Of a DNA stretch of 64,000 nt, positions 8,531 through 18,064 are shown one piece after another (position 1 is the first letter of the stretch; each line of letters starts with the position of its first letter). A program made the translations under genes and the position numbers. The stretch is from Bowmanella dokdonensis (GTDB lineage: Bacteria; Pseudomonadota; Gammaproteobacteria; Enterobacterales; Alteromonadaceae): positions 427,149-491,148 of the forward strand of contig NZ_JAFKCV010000004.1 of NCBI RefSeq assembly GCF_017254865.1, in the 5' to 3' direction. The notes below the pieces were generated by a model that saw only the letters and a program-made list of their open reading frames with translations, ran no database searches and was not told the DNA's origin.

Positions 8531-9985
8531 TCAGCGTCCCTCCTCTTCAACAATCCAGGTATCCTTACTGCCCCCTCCCTGAGAGGAATTCACCACCAGT
8601 GAACCCTTAACCAGGGCCACCCGTGTCAGGCCGCCGGTGGTCACATGGGTTTGATGTCCACTGGAGAGGATAAACGGCCGCAGGTCCACGTGTCGGCCTT
8701 CTATGCTGTTGCCGTCCAGGGTGGGCACGGTAGACAGGCTTAAGGTCGGCTGGGCGATAAAATTCCGAGGATCGGCCTTGATCCGTTCAATACATTCCTG
8801 TTGCTGCTTCTTCGTCGAGCGGGGGCCTATCAGCAGGCCGTAACCGCCAGATTCATTGGCAGGTTTCACCACCAGCTTGTCGATGTTTTCGGTCACATAG
8901 TTAAAGGCATCCGGCTCATAGCAGCGATACGTCTCCACATTCGGGATTTTGGCGTCCTCGCCCAGATAGTAGCGGATGATATCCGGCACATAGGCGTATA
9001 CGACCTTGTCGTCGGCCACGCCTGCCCCCGGTGCATTGACCAGCGCCACGTTGCCACTGCGCCAGGCCCGCATCAGCCCCGGCACGCCCAGTTGTGATTC
9101 GGGATTAAAAGCCTCTGGGTCGAGGAACAGGTCGTCAATACGCCGGTAGATCACATCCACCCGACGCCTGCCAAAGACGGTTTTCATGTAAACGATGTCG
9201 TTATCGTCCACCATCAGGTCACGTCCTTCCACCAGTTCACAGCCCATTTCCTGGGCCAGATAGCAATGTTCAAAGTAGGCTGAGTTATACACTCCCGGGG
9301 TCAGCACCACGACCTCTGGGGTATCCTGAGGGCGGGGAGTCATGGCGCAAAGCATATCGAACAGCTGTGAGGGATAGTCGTTCACCGGCAGCACCGAAAC
9401 CTGCTCAAACAGTTCCGGGAAGACCCGCTTCATCACGGAACGGTTTTCCAGCATATAGGAAACGCCGGACGGCACCCGCAGATTGTCTTCCAGTACGAAC
9501 ATGGTGCCCTGGCCGTCCCGCACCAGATCGGAGCCGCAAATATGGGCCCAGATGCCATGAGGGGGCTTAATGCCCACACACTGGGGGCGGAAGTTTACCG
9601 ATTTTTTCAATAAGTCGGCGGGAAACACCCCGTCCTTGATTATTTGCTGTTTGTGATACAAGTCGTCGATAAACAGATTCAGCGCTTCGACCCGTTGCTT
9701 TAAGCCGGCCTCAATACCTTTCCATTCAGAGTGGCAGATAATTCTGGGGATGATGTCGATGGGCCAGGCCCGGTCAATGGAGCTGCCTTCTCCGTAGACG
9801 GTAAAGGTGATGCCCATTTCCTTGATGGCATATTCCGCTGACGAACGGGCAGTGGCCAGTTCCTGTTCGGACAGCCCGGCCAGAAAGTTCGCCAGGGTGT
9901 GGCCGCACGGCCTGGGTCGGCCCTGCTCATCGACCAACTCGTCATAGAGCTGTTGGGATGGATAGTCACGCCAGTCAAAAGCCAT
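8531..9985 (-). CDS. Circularly permuted type-2 ATP-grasp protein (COG2308)
   Basis: Predicted ATP-dependent carboxylate-amine ligase of 484 residues. The ATG at 9985 has a GGAGG ribosome site, and homology-like sequence begins there with MAFDWRDYPSQQ, so the open frame further upstream is discarded. The nucleotide-binding features look intact: LVVKPANESGGYG supplies a Lys and a Gly-rich loop, HVDLRPF provides acidic and basic positions, and the C-terminus has GGGSKDTW. Its membership of this operon suggests a role in peptide-bond formation on a small peptide or protein, as proposed from comparative genomics of amidoligase clusters. The product is unknown. Confidence 0.9.
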   Translation of the reverse strand: MAFDWRDYPSQQLYDELVDEQGRPRPCGHTLANFLAGLSEQELATARSSAEYAIKEMGITFTVYGEGSSIDRAWPIDIIPRIICHSEWKGIEAGLKQRVEALNLFIDDLYHKQQIIKDGVFPADLLKKSVNFRPQCVGIKPPHGIWAHICGSDLVRDGQGTMFVLEDNLRVPSGVSYMLENRSVMKRVFPELFEQVSVLPVNDYPSQLFDMLCAMTPRPQDTPEVVVLTPGVYNSAYFEHCYLAQEMGCELVEGRDLMVDDNDIVYMKTVFGRRRVDVIYRRIDDLFLDPEAFNPESQLGVPGLMRAWRSGNVALVNAPGAGVADDKVVYAYVPDIIRYYLGEDAKIPNVETYRCYEPDAFNYVTENIDKLVVKPANESGGYGLLIGPRSTKKQQQECIERIKADPRNFIAQPTLSLSTVPTLDGNSIEGRHVDLRPFILSSGHQTHVTTGGLTRVALVKGSLVVNSSQGGGSKDTWIVEEEGR

Positions 9986-10062
9986 ATTGCTCCCTCCGTT
10001 GCTTATTCCCCTCTGCCGCCATATGGCCCGTACCGCTGTGGTCCATGGCGGGCGTTTACCCT

Positions 10063-10941
10063 TCAGTCTAGACGATGCATATCCACCGCCACCTTTAATT
10101 GATGCTCGCCGCCGCCGAACATGATGCCCTTGAGGGGGGTGATATCGGCAAAGTCCCGGCCGCTGGCCAGGGTAATGTGCTGTTCGCCGGGCTGCAGGTT
10201 GTTGGTCGGATCGAAATCCAGCCAGCCCAGCCCCGGCACATACAGGGCGAACCAGGCATGGGTGGCATCGGCTCCTTCCAGTTTCGGCTGACCAGGTGGT
10301 GGAAGGGTCTCGATGTAGCCGCTGACATAGCGGGCTGCCAGTCCCAGGCCGCGCAGGCAAGCCAGGGCCAGGTGGGCAAAATCCTGACAGACGCCCCGTT
10401 TATGGGCAAAGACCTCCGAGACCGGCGTATTGATAGTGGTAAAGCTGGCATCAAACTGAAAATCCGTAAAGATTCTGTTCATCAGTTCCTCACAGGCGTC
10501 GATGATCGCCCTGCCTGGAGCAAAGGATTGCCGGGCATACTGTCGGATCGCCTCATCAGAGCGGGTGTAACGACTGGGCAGGGCAAACTCGGCACATTGC
10601 AGGGTGACGGGATCGGCCGGCTGACTGAGCCTGTCCCGCACCCATTCCCAGGGCAATTGCTGATCAAACAGTCCCTGCTGGGGACGACTGTAGATTTCCA
10701 CCTCGCTCAGCGCCGTCACCACCATCTGATCATGCAGGGTCGGCACTTCGAACACCGTCACCTGGTTGGCAAAGTAGTCATGATACTCCTGCATGAAATC
10801 GGCATTGGGGCTGATGCTTATCTGATGATTCAAACAGCGCTGGAACTCATTATTCTGGGGGATTAGCCGGGCATGATTCTGACTCAGGCTGACCTTCTCC
10901 GCGTATTGATAAGTGGTCACGTGTCTGATGCGGTATTTCAT
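10063..10941 (-). CDS. Transglutaminase-like protease-fold protein
   Basis: Transglutaminase-like protein of 292 residues. An N-terminal beta region (about 1-90, transglut_N type) is followed by the papain-like core. The catalytic triad is visible: Cys185 in RGVCQDFAH, His228 in DATHAWF and Asp244 in LDFDPTNN. In bacteria this family usually hydrolyses or transfers peptide amide bonds rather than cross-linking proteins. The start overlaps the stop of the preceding ATP-grasp/alpha-E gene by 4 bases (ATGA), which implies coupling. A 77-base gap separates it from the next ATP-grasp gene. There is no signal peptide, so a cytoplasmic role is likely. Confidence 0.92.
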   Translation of the reverse strand: MKYRIRHVTTYQYAEKVSLSQNHARLIPQNNEFQRCLNHQISISPNADFMQEYHDYFANQVTVFEVPTLHDQMVVTALSEVEIYSRPQQGLFDQQLPWEWVRDRLSQPADPVTLQCAEFALPSRYTRSDEAIRQYARQSFAPGRAIIDACEELMNRIFTDFQFDASFTTINTPVSEVFAHKRGVCQDFAHLALACLRGLGLAARYVSGYIETLPPPGQPKLEGADATHAWFALYVPGLGWLDFDPTNNLQPGEQHITLASGRDFADITPLKGIMFGGGEHQLKVAVDMHRLD

Positions 10942-13427
10942 ACCGGCTCTCCCTTTTCACTGGACCAACTGAGTTTGCGGGACGTCCGGGTATGGGAGAA
11001 GTATTCCACCTGCAGGATCTCCTGCAGGGCGTCCAGATGATGGCGGATGGACTGCATCAGACGACGCAGGGCTGGACGTTCACCCCCCTGTTCGGTAAAC
11101 AGCTCATCCCGCTCCACCAGGCTGCATTCGGCGGTCAGCCTGAGCAGGGCTTTTTGGGTAGCGCTCATAAAACCCGGTTTGTTCTTGGCCGGGAGACGAC
11201 GGCACAGGGAAACCAGCTTATCCGTCTGGTACGCCAGTGAACGGGGGTATTCCGCATCCAGCAGCAACAGTTCCAGTCCGGTTTCCACGCTCTGGTACAT
11301 GCGGTAGCGGCGCCGGTGGGTTACCGAACTGACCTGGGCAACCAGCACCGCCTCAAGTACACTTTGTTGTTCAGCCTCCGGCAGGCTTTCACACAACAGG
11401 CCTTCGACCATGGCTGACAGTTGCCTGCTGCGTTCCACGCGTCTGCCGATGTCGAGCATAAACCAGCCGTTGCTGTTGGACATGCTGTCCAGCACCGAAC
11501 CGTTGAAAGCCATCAACTGCCCGACGATGCGATCCAGTGCCGACTGCATCATATGGGTGGCGGTTTGAGGGCCGGTCTTTTCCAGCCTGTGCATTTCCGT
11601 TTCGAGGCTTTCGATAATCCTCAGGCTGTCGTAGGAAAGCAGTTCCCTGGCCTGCATGGCGGATTTGAGCAATGTATCCAGGGTGTTGTAAAGGCTGCCC
11701 GCAAGCTCACTGCTGCCGATACTGGCCTGTGCCAGTTTCTTGCATTCGGCGGTGCCCGGGTTGCCCCCTTCCGCCGGCAGGCTGTGGTAGGGATAGAGCA
11801 GGCTGTGTTGTTCTATGCCAGCCTTCAAACGGGCGACGGCGATGCGATTCTTGGCATCCGGATAAATGGCCAGTTCAGTGAAGCGGTCGATAAACAGGCG
11901 TAGCAGCCGACAGATGTCTTCACATCGTTCAAGATAGCAGCCAAGCCAGTACAGGTTTTCTGCCGTGCGGCTGGGGATAAGGCCTTCCACCAGGGCCAGG
12001 TCATGCAGCTTTCGCGGTTTGGGCAGACTCAGGGGAGCCAGATCCATGGGCGCCGCCGTCTGCGCCCAGGTGTCTTTGATGCCCTGGCCATTTGCGGCCA
12101 GACAAAGAGCGGAGGGCATCACACTGATGCTCTCCGGCTGACACAGGGCATAACAGCGCAGGAACACGGGCCTGGCAGTTAATTGACGTTTATGCAGGAA
12201 AGGCGCGCTTTCCAATGTGACCTTGCGACGGAAAAATCCTTCGGCCAACTGGCCGGTGGACAGCTTGTCCATGGCTTCCCGTTGTCGTTCTCCATCCAGC
12301 CGGACCTGGGGATCCAGGTAACTGTGGAACTCATAATCCCGCCAATACTGACGCTCGAGGTTGCCGGCCGCCACGCACTCAGGCTCACTCAGCAGCAAAG
12401 GTTCGCCCGACAGGCGCTCGGCGAGGGCAGGCAACTGTGTCCTGACAGTGGGAATGTTCAGCAGGCTTGAGCCGAGGGGGTTAAGCAGTTTGACTGTCTG
12501 CATGCGCACCGCCTGCAACAGGCCGGGCACGCCTTGCAGCGAATAATCGGCCTGCTCAAGAGGGTCCAGGTAACGGTCTTCCAGCCAGCGGACAATCACG
12601 TCCACCTTGCGCAACCCGTCCAGTGATTTCATCCAGACCTTGCCTTTTCGCACGGTCAGATCGGCGCCCCTGACCAGGGTGTAGCCGAGATAGGTGGCGA
12701 GATAGGCATGTTCGGAGTAGTTGGGGTCCTCCGGGCCAGGGGTCAGGATAACCACCCTTGGGTCACGCAGACTGCGGGTGGACTGGCCAATGGCCTGTTG
12801 GATCTGTTGCAGAAAACTGGCGATACGCTGCACACCGCATTCGGCAAAGACTTCGCTCATGACCCGGCGGGAGACGATGCGGTTCTCCAGCAATAAGCCC
12901 AATCCCAGTGGCACCTGGCAATGGTCGTCCAGGATAAACCACCGTCCGGACTGGTCCCTGCCGATATCCATGGCCAGTACAAACAGCCCCTGCTCCTCCG
13001 CCGGCAGACTGTAGCTTTCACGCAGGTACAGGGGATGCTGGAACAGGTGTGACGGATTGATCAGGCCCTCACTCAGTAGTGTCTTGTTACCCATCAAATC
13101 CTGTAAAACGGTCTGCAGCAGTTTGGCCCGTTGCCGGATGCCACGTTCCAGAAAATGCCAGTCCGCTTCGCTAATCAGCATAGGCAGCGGGTCCAGAGGC
13201 GAACGATGCTGATCCCGGGTATCGAGGAAACCACTGTTTTTCAGCAGGCGACGAATTTCTGTGGCGCGGTGGCTGATATCCTCAGCCGACAGGCCGGCCA
13301 GATATCCAAACAGACTGGCCAGGGGTCCGGGAACATTCCCTGAACCGGACATTTGATCTTGCAGAAACTGACTAAGCCAGCCTGGCAGGCTCAGTTCAGG
13401 ATGTTTGTCGACAGCGGTCTGATTCAT
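10938..13427 (-). CDS. Fused circularly permuted ATP-grasp / alpha-E protein
   Basis: An 829-residue two-domain protein. Residues 1 to about 480 match the circularly permuted ATP-grasp family (for example ILTPGPEDPNYSEHAYLA and GVPGLLQAV). About 510-820 form an alpha-E domain that starts with SRTAENLYWLGCYLERCED. Compared with the separate 484-residue ATP-grasp protein of this operon, the region that should hold the Lys-Pro and GGYG loop reads DYEFHSYLDPQVRL, without a Lys-Pro-Gly pattern. This copy is therefore probably catalytically degenerate. It is spaced 14 bases from the preceding gene and overlaps the next by 4 bases. An AGGA ribosome site supports the ATG at 13427. Confidence 0.88.
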   Translation of the reverse strand: MNQTAVDKHPELSLPGWLSQFLQDQMSGSGNVPGPLASLFGYLAGLSAEDISHRATEIRRLLKNSGFLDTRDQHRSPLDPLPMLISEADWHFLERGIRQRAKLLQTVLQDLMGNKTLLSEGLINPSHLFQHPLYLRESYSLPAEEQGLFVLAMDIGRDQSGRWFILDDHCQVPLGLGLLLENRIVSRRVMSEVFAECGVQRIASFLQQIQQAIGQSTRSLRDPRVVILTPGPEDPNYSEHAYLATYLGYTLVRGADLTVRKGKVWMKSLDGLRKVDVIVRWLEDRYLDPLEQADYSLQGVPGLLQAVRMQTVKLLNPLGSSLLNIPTVRTQLPALAERLSGEPLLLSEPECVAAGNLERQYWRDYEFHSYLDPQVRLDGERQREAMDKLSTGQLAEGFFRRKVTLESAPFLHKRQLTARPVFLRCYALCQPESISVMPSALCLAANGQGIKDTWAQTAAPMDLAPLSLPKPRKLHDLALVEGLIPSRTAENLYWLGCYLERCEDICRLLRLFIDRFTELAIYPDAKNRIAVARLKAGIEQHSLLYPYHSLPAEGGNPGTAECKKLAQASIGSSELAGSLYNTLDTLLKSAMQARELLSYDSLRIIESLETEMHRLEKTGPQTATHMMQSALDRIVGQLMAFNGSVLDSMSNSNGWFMLDIGRRVERSRQLSAMVEGLLCESLPEAEQQSVLEAVLVAQVSSVTHRRRYRMYQSVETGLELLLLDAEYPRSLAYQTDKLVSLCRRLPAKNKPGFMSATQKALLRLTAECSLVERDELFTEQGGERPALRRLMQSIRHHLDALQEILQVEYFSHTRTSRKLSWSSEKGEPV

Positions 13428-13441
13428 AAGGTCCTGCTGGG

Positions 13442-16400
13442 CTATTCAGGGTTTCGACGCAGATCCAGAGTGTTGGGGTAATCCGGGTTCACCGGCTCAT
13501 CCTCTGGCAGATGGAAGTTTGCCATGCTGTCGTGAGAGGAGAAAGTTCTTTGACTGGCCTGGGGTATCTGATCAGGCTGATGCAAGGCCGGTGGCGTATG
13601 TCCATGCTGCCAGAAACGGGCGATACGCCGTCCTTCTGCCTCGAAAGCGTTGACCGGGAAGGTGGCGAAGTTACGTCCGCCAGGGTGGCTCACATGGTAG
13701 GTGAAACCGCCCACGGAACGGCCGGACCAGCTGTCATACAGGTCGAATACCAGAGGGGCATGGACGCCGATAGTCGGATGCAGGGCAGAAGGGGGGTGCC
13801 AGGCGCGAAAACGGATACCGGCGACAAACTCCCCGCGTCTGGCGGTGCGGTGCAGCGGTACTCGCCGGCCGTTGCAGGACACTATATAACGACCTTCGGG
13901 CAGATTAGTCATACGCAACTGTACCCGTTCAAGGGATGAGTCGACGAAACGGGCAGTGCCCGAGGACGTGGCTTCCTCGCCAAGCACATGCCAGGGTTCG
14001 ATGGCGGCGCGCAGCTCCATCTTTATCTCATCGACAAAGCGTACTCCGCACAGCGGAAAACGAAATGCCAGAAAGGGCTCGAACCAGGCCATTTTTACCG
14101 GATAACCGGCCTGTTGCAGATCCCGGCAGATCTCCTGAATATCCTGTTTGACGAAATAGGGTAGCAGGAACTTGTCGTGCAATTCGGTGCCCCAGCGCAC
14201 CAGCTTCTTCTGATAGGGCTGTTGCCAGAACCAGGCCAGCAGGGTGCGCAGCAGTAACATTTGCACCAGGCTCATACGGGCATGGGGCGGCATCTCAAAC
14301 CCGCGAAATTCCACCAGCCCCAGCCGGCCCGTGGGAGAGTCAGGGGAATACAGTTTGTCGATGCAGAACTCCGCGCGATGGGTGTTACCGGTCAGATCCA
14401 CCAGCAAATTGCGCAGCAACCGATCCACCAGCCAGGGGGCCGGGGTTTCACCGGCCGGCATCTGGGAAAAGGCGATCTCCAGTTCATACAGGGATTCGTT
14501 GCGTGCCTCATCCACCCTGGGGGCCTGACTGGTGGGACCGATAAACATGCTGGAGAAGAGGTAGGATAATCCGGGGTGGTGCTGCCAGTAGGTAATAAAG
14601 CTGCGCAACAGATCCGGTCTGCGCAGAAACGGACTCTGCGCAGGGGTGGCACCGCCCAGGGTCACATGGTTACCCCCGCCCGTGCCGGTATGCCGGCCAT
14701 CCAGCATAAACTTTTCCGTGCCAAGGCGGCTTTCCCTGGCCAGATGGTAGAGATTTGTGGTGTTGTCCACCAGTTGTGACCAGCTCCGGCAGGGATGCAC
14801 ATTGACTTCGATCACCCCCGGGTCTGGTGTGACGGCAAACTTCTCCAGGCGCGGATCATGGGCCGGGGTGTAGCCCTCCAGCACCACAGGCTGCTTGAGC
14901 TCCCTGGCGGTGGCTTCCACTGCGGCCAGTGCCATCAGATAGTGTTCCAGGTGGCTCAGTGGCGGCATAAAGACATACAAACGGCCGTCCCTGACCTCAA
15001 CTGCCATGGCGGTGGTAACGAGTTTCTCGCTCAGGTAGCCTTGTTGTTTGTCAGGCAATGGGTCCAGAGCGGCGGGGATATCTGCCGGATCGCGCTCCGG
15101 CGGTGTTTCGGCCTGGCCCAGACTCTGCAGGGGCAGGCGATAGCCCATGGGCGAGTCGCCGGGTAGCAGGAAACAATGAGCCCGGCGGAACGTCCAGATA
15201 CAGCTTTGCCAGCCTTCAAAGGCCGGATCCCACTGCAGGGGCAGCACATAGCCGGCGGGCTTTTCCAGCCCACGTTCCAGCTTAGCGAGAAATCCTTGGC
15301 GGGTCATGGCGTGCAACAGCTCCGGAGCATCCGGCCCGGGATCCTCTGCCAGGTTGCCTTCCTGCCAGAGATGGTAGAGCACATCCTCATAGGCTGGTTG
15401 GGCTGCTTTTTCCTTCAGCCCCAGTTGTCGCGCCAACTGGTGGGCAAACTTCCCAGCCTGCCGGTGATCGGCTGTACCGGACTGATTAATATCGGCCAGC
15501 AGGGCGGGATCCTGCCAAAGGGGCTGGCCGTCTTTGCGCCAGTAGCAGGCGTACTGCCATCTGGGCAGGGGCTCGCCCGGGTACCATTTACCCTGTCCGT
15601 AATGGCGCAGTTCCCCTTCGGCAAACGTGTCGCACATCTTCAAGAATAAATTGTGCGCCAGGCGTCGTTTGTCCTTGCCGTCCGCCGCGGTGTTCCACTG
15701 GGCGCTTTCCATATCGTCGATGGAGATAAAGGTGGGCTCTCCGCCCATGGTCAGTTCGACCCCGTCCCTGGCAAGCTGTTCATCCACCTGATAACCCAGG
15801 GCTTCGATGAGACGCCACTGTTCTTCTGAGTAGGGCCGGGTCACCCTCGGGGTCTCCTTCAGCCGGGTCACCTGGTTGCTGTAATCCAGGGTGGACTCAC
15901 ATTGATCGATGGCGCCGGTAACAGGGGCGGCAGAAGCAGGTTCAGGGGTGCAGGCCAGGGGAATATGCCCCTCACCGGCAAACAGACCGGAGGTGGGATC
16001 CAGTCCGATCCAGCCGGCCCCCGGCACATAGACTTCGGTCCAGGCGTGCAGGTCGGTAAAATCCTGCTTTGGACCGCTGGGGCCGTCCAGGGACTTCTCG
16101 TCTGCGGTCAGTTGTATCAGATAGCCTGACACAAAACGGGCCGCCAGGCCCAGATGACGGAACAGCTGAACCAGCAGCCAGGCCGAGTCGCGACAGGAGC
16201 CGGAGGCCTTTTCAAGGGTCTCATCAATGGTTTGCACCCCCGGTTCAAGACGGATGCCGTATTCAATCATGCTATACAGGTGCTGGTTGACGGACACCAG
16301 AAAATCGACAGTGGGGGTCTGTTTCTCCGGCCGCACCGCGTCCACCAGTTCCCGGAACGGCTGCTGTCCTGACTGGCATTCCAGGTAGGGTTGCAGATCC

Positions 16401-16735
16401 TGTTGCAGGCGGGGTTCATAGCTAAAGGGAAACGTCTCCGCATGGCTTTCAAGAAAAAAGTCGAAAGGATTGATCACCGTCATTTCGGCAACCAGATCCA
16501 CGGTGAACCAGAATTTGCAGGTTTTCTGCGGAAAGACTACCCTGGCCAGGTAATTACCAAAGGGATCTTGCTGCCAGTTGATAAAGTGATCTTCCGGGTA
16601 GATCTTCAGGGAGTAACTCTTAACGGGGGTGCGGCTGTGGGCTGCCGGACGCAGACGAAAGACGTGGGGTCCGAGGTTGATGGCCTTCTCGTAATGGTAC
16701 TCGGTATGGTGCGTGATCCCTACGGTAATGGTCAT
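13442..16735 (-). CDS. Large transglutaminase-like protein with DUF2126 domain
   Basis: First gene of the operon, 1097 residues. Residues 1-90 are a transglut_N-type beta domain. About 130-260 are the transglutaminase core, with Cys181 in SGSCRDSAW, His230 in DLHAWTEVY and Asp246 in GLDPTSGL. From about 300 to the end is the DUF2126 (COG4196) region, starting at ELTMGGEPTFISIDD and containing GRHTGTGGGNHVTLGG. The family is always about 1100 residues, so this one is full length. DUF2126 has no established activity; association with ATP-grasp and alpha-E partners suggests peptide ligation and cleavage. A strong AGGAGAGGAG ribosome site precedes the ATG, and a 28-bp palindrome lies just upstream at 16770. 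Confidence 0.92.
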   Translation of the reverse strand: MTITVGITHHTEYHYEKAINLGPHVFRLRPAAHSRTPVKSYSLKIYPEDHFINWQQDPFGNYLARVVFPQKTCKFWFTVDLVAEMTVINPFDFFLESHAETFPFSYEPRLQQDLQPYLECQSGQQPFRELVDAVRPEKQTPTVDFLVSVNQHLYSMIEYGIRLEPGVQTIDETLEKASGSCRDSAWLLVQLFRHLGLAARFVSGYLIQLTADEKSLDGPSGPKQDFTDLHAWTEVYVPGAGWIGLDPTSGLFAGEGHIPLACTPEPASAAPVTGAIDQCESTLDYSNQVTRLKETPRVTRPYSEEQWRLIEALGYQVDEQLARDGVELTMGGEPTFISIDDMESAQWNTAADGKDKRRLAHNLFLKMCDTFAEGELRHYGQGKWYPGEPLPRWQYACYWRKDGQPLWQDPALLADINQSGTADHRQAGKFAHQLARQLGLKEKAAQPAYEDVLYHLWQEGNLAEDPGPDAPELLHAMTRQGFLAKLERGLEKPAGYVLPLQWDPAFEGWQSCIWTFRRAHCFLLPGDSPMGYRLPLQSLGQAETPPERDPADIPAALDPLPDKQQGYLSEKLVTTAMAVEVRDGRLYVFMPPLSHLEHYLMALAAVEATARELKQPVVLEGYTPAHDPRLEKFAVTPDPGVIEVNVHPCRSWSQLVDNTTNLYHLARESRLGTEKFMLDGRHTGTGGGNHVTLGGATPAQSPFLRRPDLLRSFITYWQHHPGLSYLFSSMFIGPTSQAPRVDEARNESLYELEIAFSQMPAGETPAPWLVDRLLRNLLVDLTGNTHRAEFCIDKLYSPDSPTGRLGLVEFRGFEMPPHARMSLVQMLLLRTLLAWFWQQPYQKKLVRWGTELHDKFLLPYFVKQDIQEICRDLQQAGYPVKMAWFEPFLAFRFPLCGVRFVDEIKMELRAAIEPWHVLGEEATSSGTARFVDSSLERVQLRMTNLPEGRYIVSCNGRRVPLHRTARRGEFVAGIRFRAWHPPSALHPTIGVHAPLVFDLYDSWSGRSVGGFTYHVSHPGGRNFATFPVNAFEAEGRRIARFWQHGHTPPALHQPDQIPQASQRTFSSHDSMANFHLPEDEPVNPDYPNTLDLRRNPE

Positions 16736-16769
16736 CTGGCTCTCCTCTCCTGGCAGTGGAATGATGGTT

Positions 16770-16797
16770 ATACCAACCTGATCAATCAGATAGGTAT
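16770..16797. promoter_or_regulatory. 28-bp interrupted palindrome upstream of the transglutaminase operon
   Basis: The sequence has the symmetric layout ATACC-N3-CTGAT-CA-ATCAG-N3-GGTAT, centred about 48 bases before the start codon of the DUF2126 gene. Such nested symmetry suits a dimeric regulator site for the operon. It could instead be a dispersed palindromic repeat, since similar TTATACC-type repeats occur between genes in this group. No regulator gene is adjacent. Confidence 0.45.
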
Positions 16798-16877
16798 AAG
16801 GTTTAGCACATAACCACCGCTAGCGTGGCACAGTCGGCCCCTGTCGGGGCGATCATCCACAATCAGGAAAGAAACTG

Positions 16878-16905
16878 CCGGCTTTTATGGGCCGGCAATC
16901 TGCGG
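16878..16905 (-). terminator. Weak terminator-like hairpin after the dehydratase gene
   Basis: On the minus strand a TGCCGGC / GCCGGCA stem with an AT-rich loop lies immediately after the stop of the PLP-dependent dehydratase. It is followed by GTTTCTTTCC. The T tract is impure, so termination is only probable. Confidence 0.45.
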
Positions 16906-16906
16906 T

Positions 16907-17926
16907 TTAAAGGATCGGTGGCTGATCCAGATAATCTTCGGCCCAGATTTGCTGCATCCGTTGCTGGTCAATATTACCACCAGACAGAATGACCAGTGTG
17001 GTGCTGGGACTGTCCTGCTCCTGCAGCCAGCCTACCACTGCCGCCATGCTCATGGCGCTGGTGGGCTCCACGTGAATTTTCAGCAAATGCTGCAACCACT
17101 GGGTCCAGTAAGCGATCTGCGCTTCCTCCACTTCATAAAAACCGTCCAGTTGCTGAAGGAAGGGAAAGGTCAGATCCCCCACGGCCGGGGTGGCGGCGCC
17201 GTCGGCCAGGGTCTGTGGCGAGCCGTCCAGCCGGACGATGCGACCCTGGCGCAGGGAATTGGCCGCGTCATTGGCGATAAGCGGTTCGGCGCCGATGACC
17301 TGGGCATCCGGACACAGCTCCCTGGATGCCAGCAATGTCCCTGAAATCAGGCCCCCTCCGCCCACCGGGGTAAATACCCCGTCCACCTGCTTGAGATCCT
17401 GCAGGGCTTCCAGCGCTGCCGTTCCCTGACCGGCGATAATCTGACTGTGATTAAACGGCGGGATCCACAGGACGCCCGGCTGTCCGGCAGCCTCCTGCAC
17501 GGCATCATCGGCCTGGGTGCGGGTATCGAACAGGGCCAGCTCCGCCCCATAATATTCGGTCGCAGCGGCTTTCACCCGGGATACTGAGGCTGTGGTAAAA
17601 ATTGTTGCCGGTATGTCGAACAGGCTGGCGGCATAGGCGATGGCCTGGGCGTGGTTACCGGAACTGTTTGCCACGATATGCTCAGGCAACCGGTCATTTT
17701 CCTTCAGCCAGGCCAGCACATTGGTGGCGCCACGCAGCTTAAAGGCGCCGGTACGCTGCAAGCATTCCACCTTGAAAAATATCCTGTGGCCGGCACCTTC
17801 CCGCTCCATCTCCTCCGGCGTCAGCCAACTGTCCAGCAGGCTGGAAGTGAGTATGGGGGTGCGATGCACATAGGGGTGGATTCGCTCGCTGGCGGCAAGT
17901 ACATCCTCAAAGGTTGGCAGACTCAT
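16907..17926 (-). CDS. PLP-dependent threonine/serine dehydratase
   Basis: Fold-type II pyridoxal-phosphate enzyme of 339 residues that probably deaminates threonine or serine to the 2-oxo acid and ammonia. The PLP lysine is Lys63 in TGAFKLRGATN. The phosphate-binding loop is seen as GGGGLISG, and the substrate loop as NSSGNHAQAIA. The length fits catabolic dehydratases and serine racemases (about 320-340) and lacks the C-terminal ACT domain of biosynthetic IlvA, so isoleucine-type feedback control is unlikely. It may act on another 3-hydroxy amino acid. It lies on its own between the transglutaminase operon and the divergent ydhF gene. Confidence 0.88.
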   Translation of the reverse strand: MSLPTFEDVLAASERIHPYVHRTPILTSSLLDSWLTPEEMEREGAGHRIFFKVECLQRTGAFKLRGATNVLAWLKENDRLPEHIVANSSGNHAQAIAYAASLFDIPATIFTTASVSRVKAAATEYYGAELALFDTRTQADDAVQEAAGQPGVLWIPPFNHSQIIAGQGTAALEALQDLKQVDGVFTPVGGGGLISGTLLASRELCPDAQVIGAEPLIANDAANSLRQGRIVRLDGSPQTLADGAATPAVGDLTFPFLQQLDGFYEVEEAQIAYWTQWLQHLLKIHVEPTSAMSMAAVVGWLQEQDSPSTTLVILSGGNIDQQRMQQIWAEDYLDQPPIL

Positions 17927-18064
17927 GGGGCTCCTTCTGTTAGCCGGTATAATACTCGGACGACTTTATCACTATTGCCAGGGAAAAGCTGCGACCGGTG
18001 CTGGTGGCCACAAGCTGTCTACAGGGTTGGCAAGCTCTGTTACCATAGGGCCAACATCAACAAA

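Noticed and set aside
10099..10866. Plus-strand frame of 255 codons opposite the transglutaminase gene
   Set aside because: The minus-strand gene has an intact triad and operon coupling; the plus frame has no ribosome site or motif.
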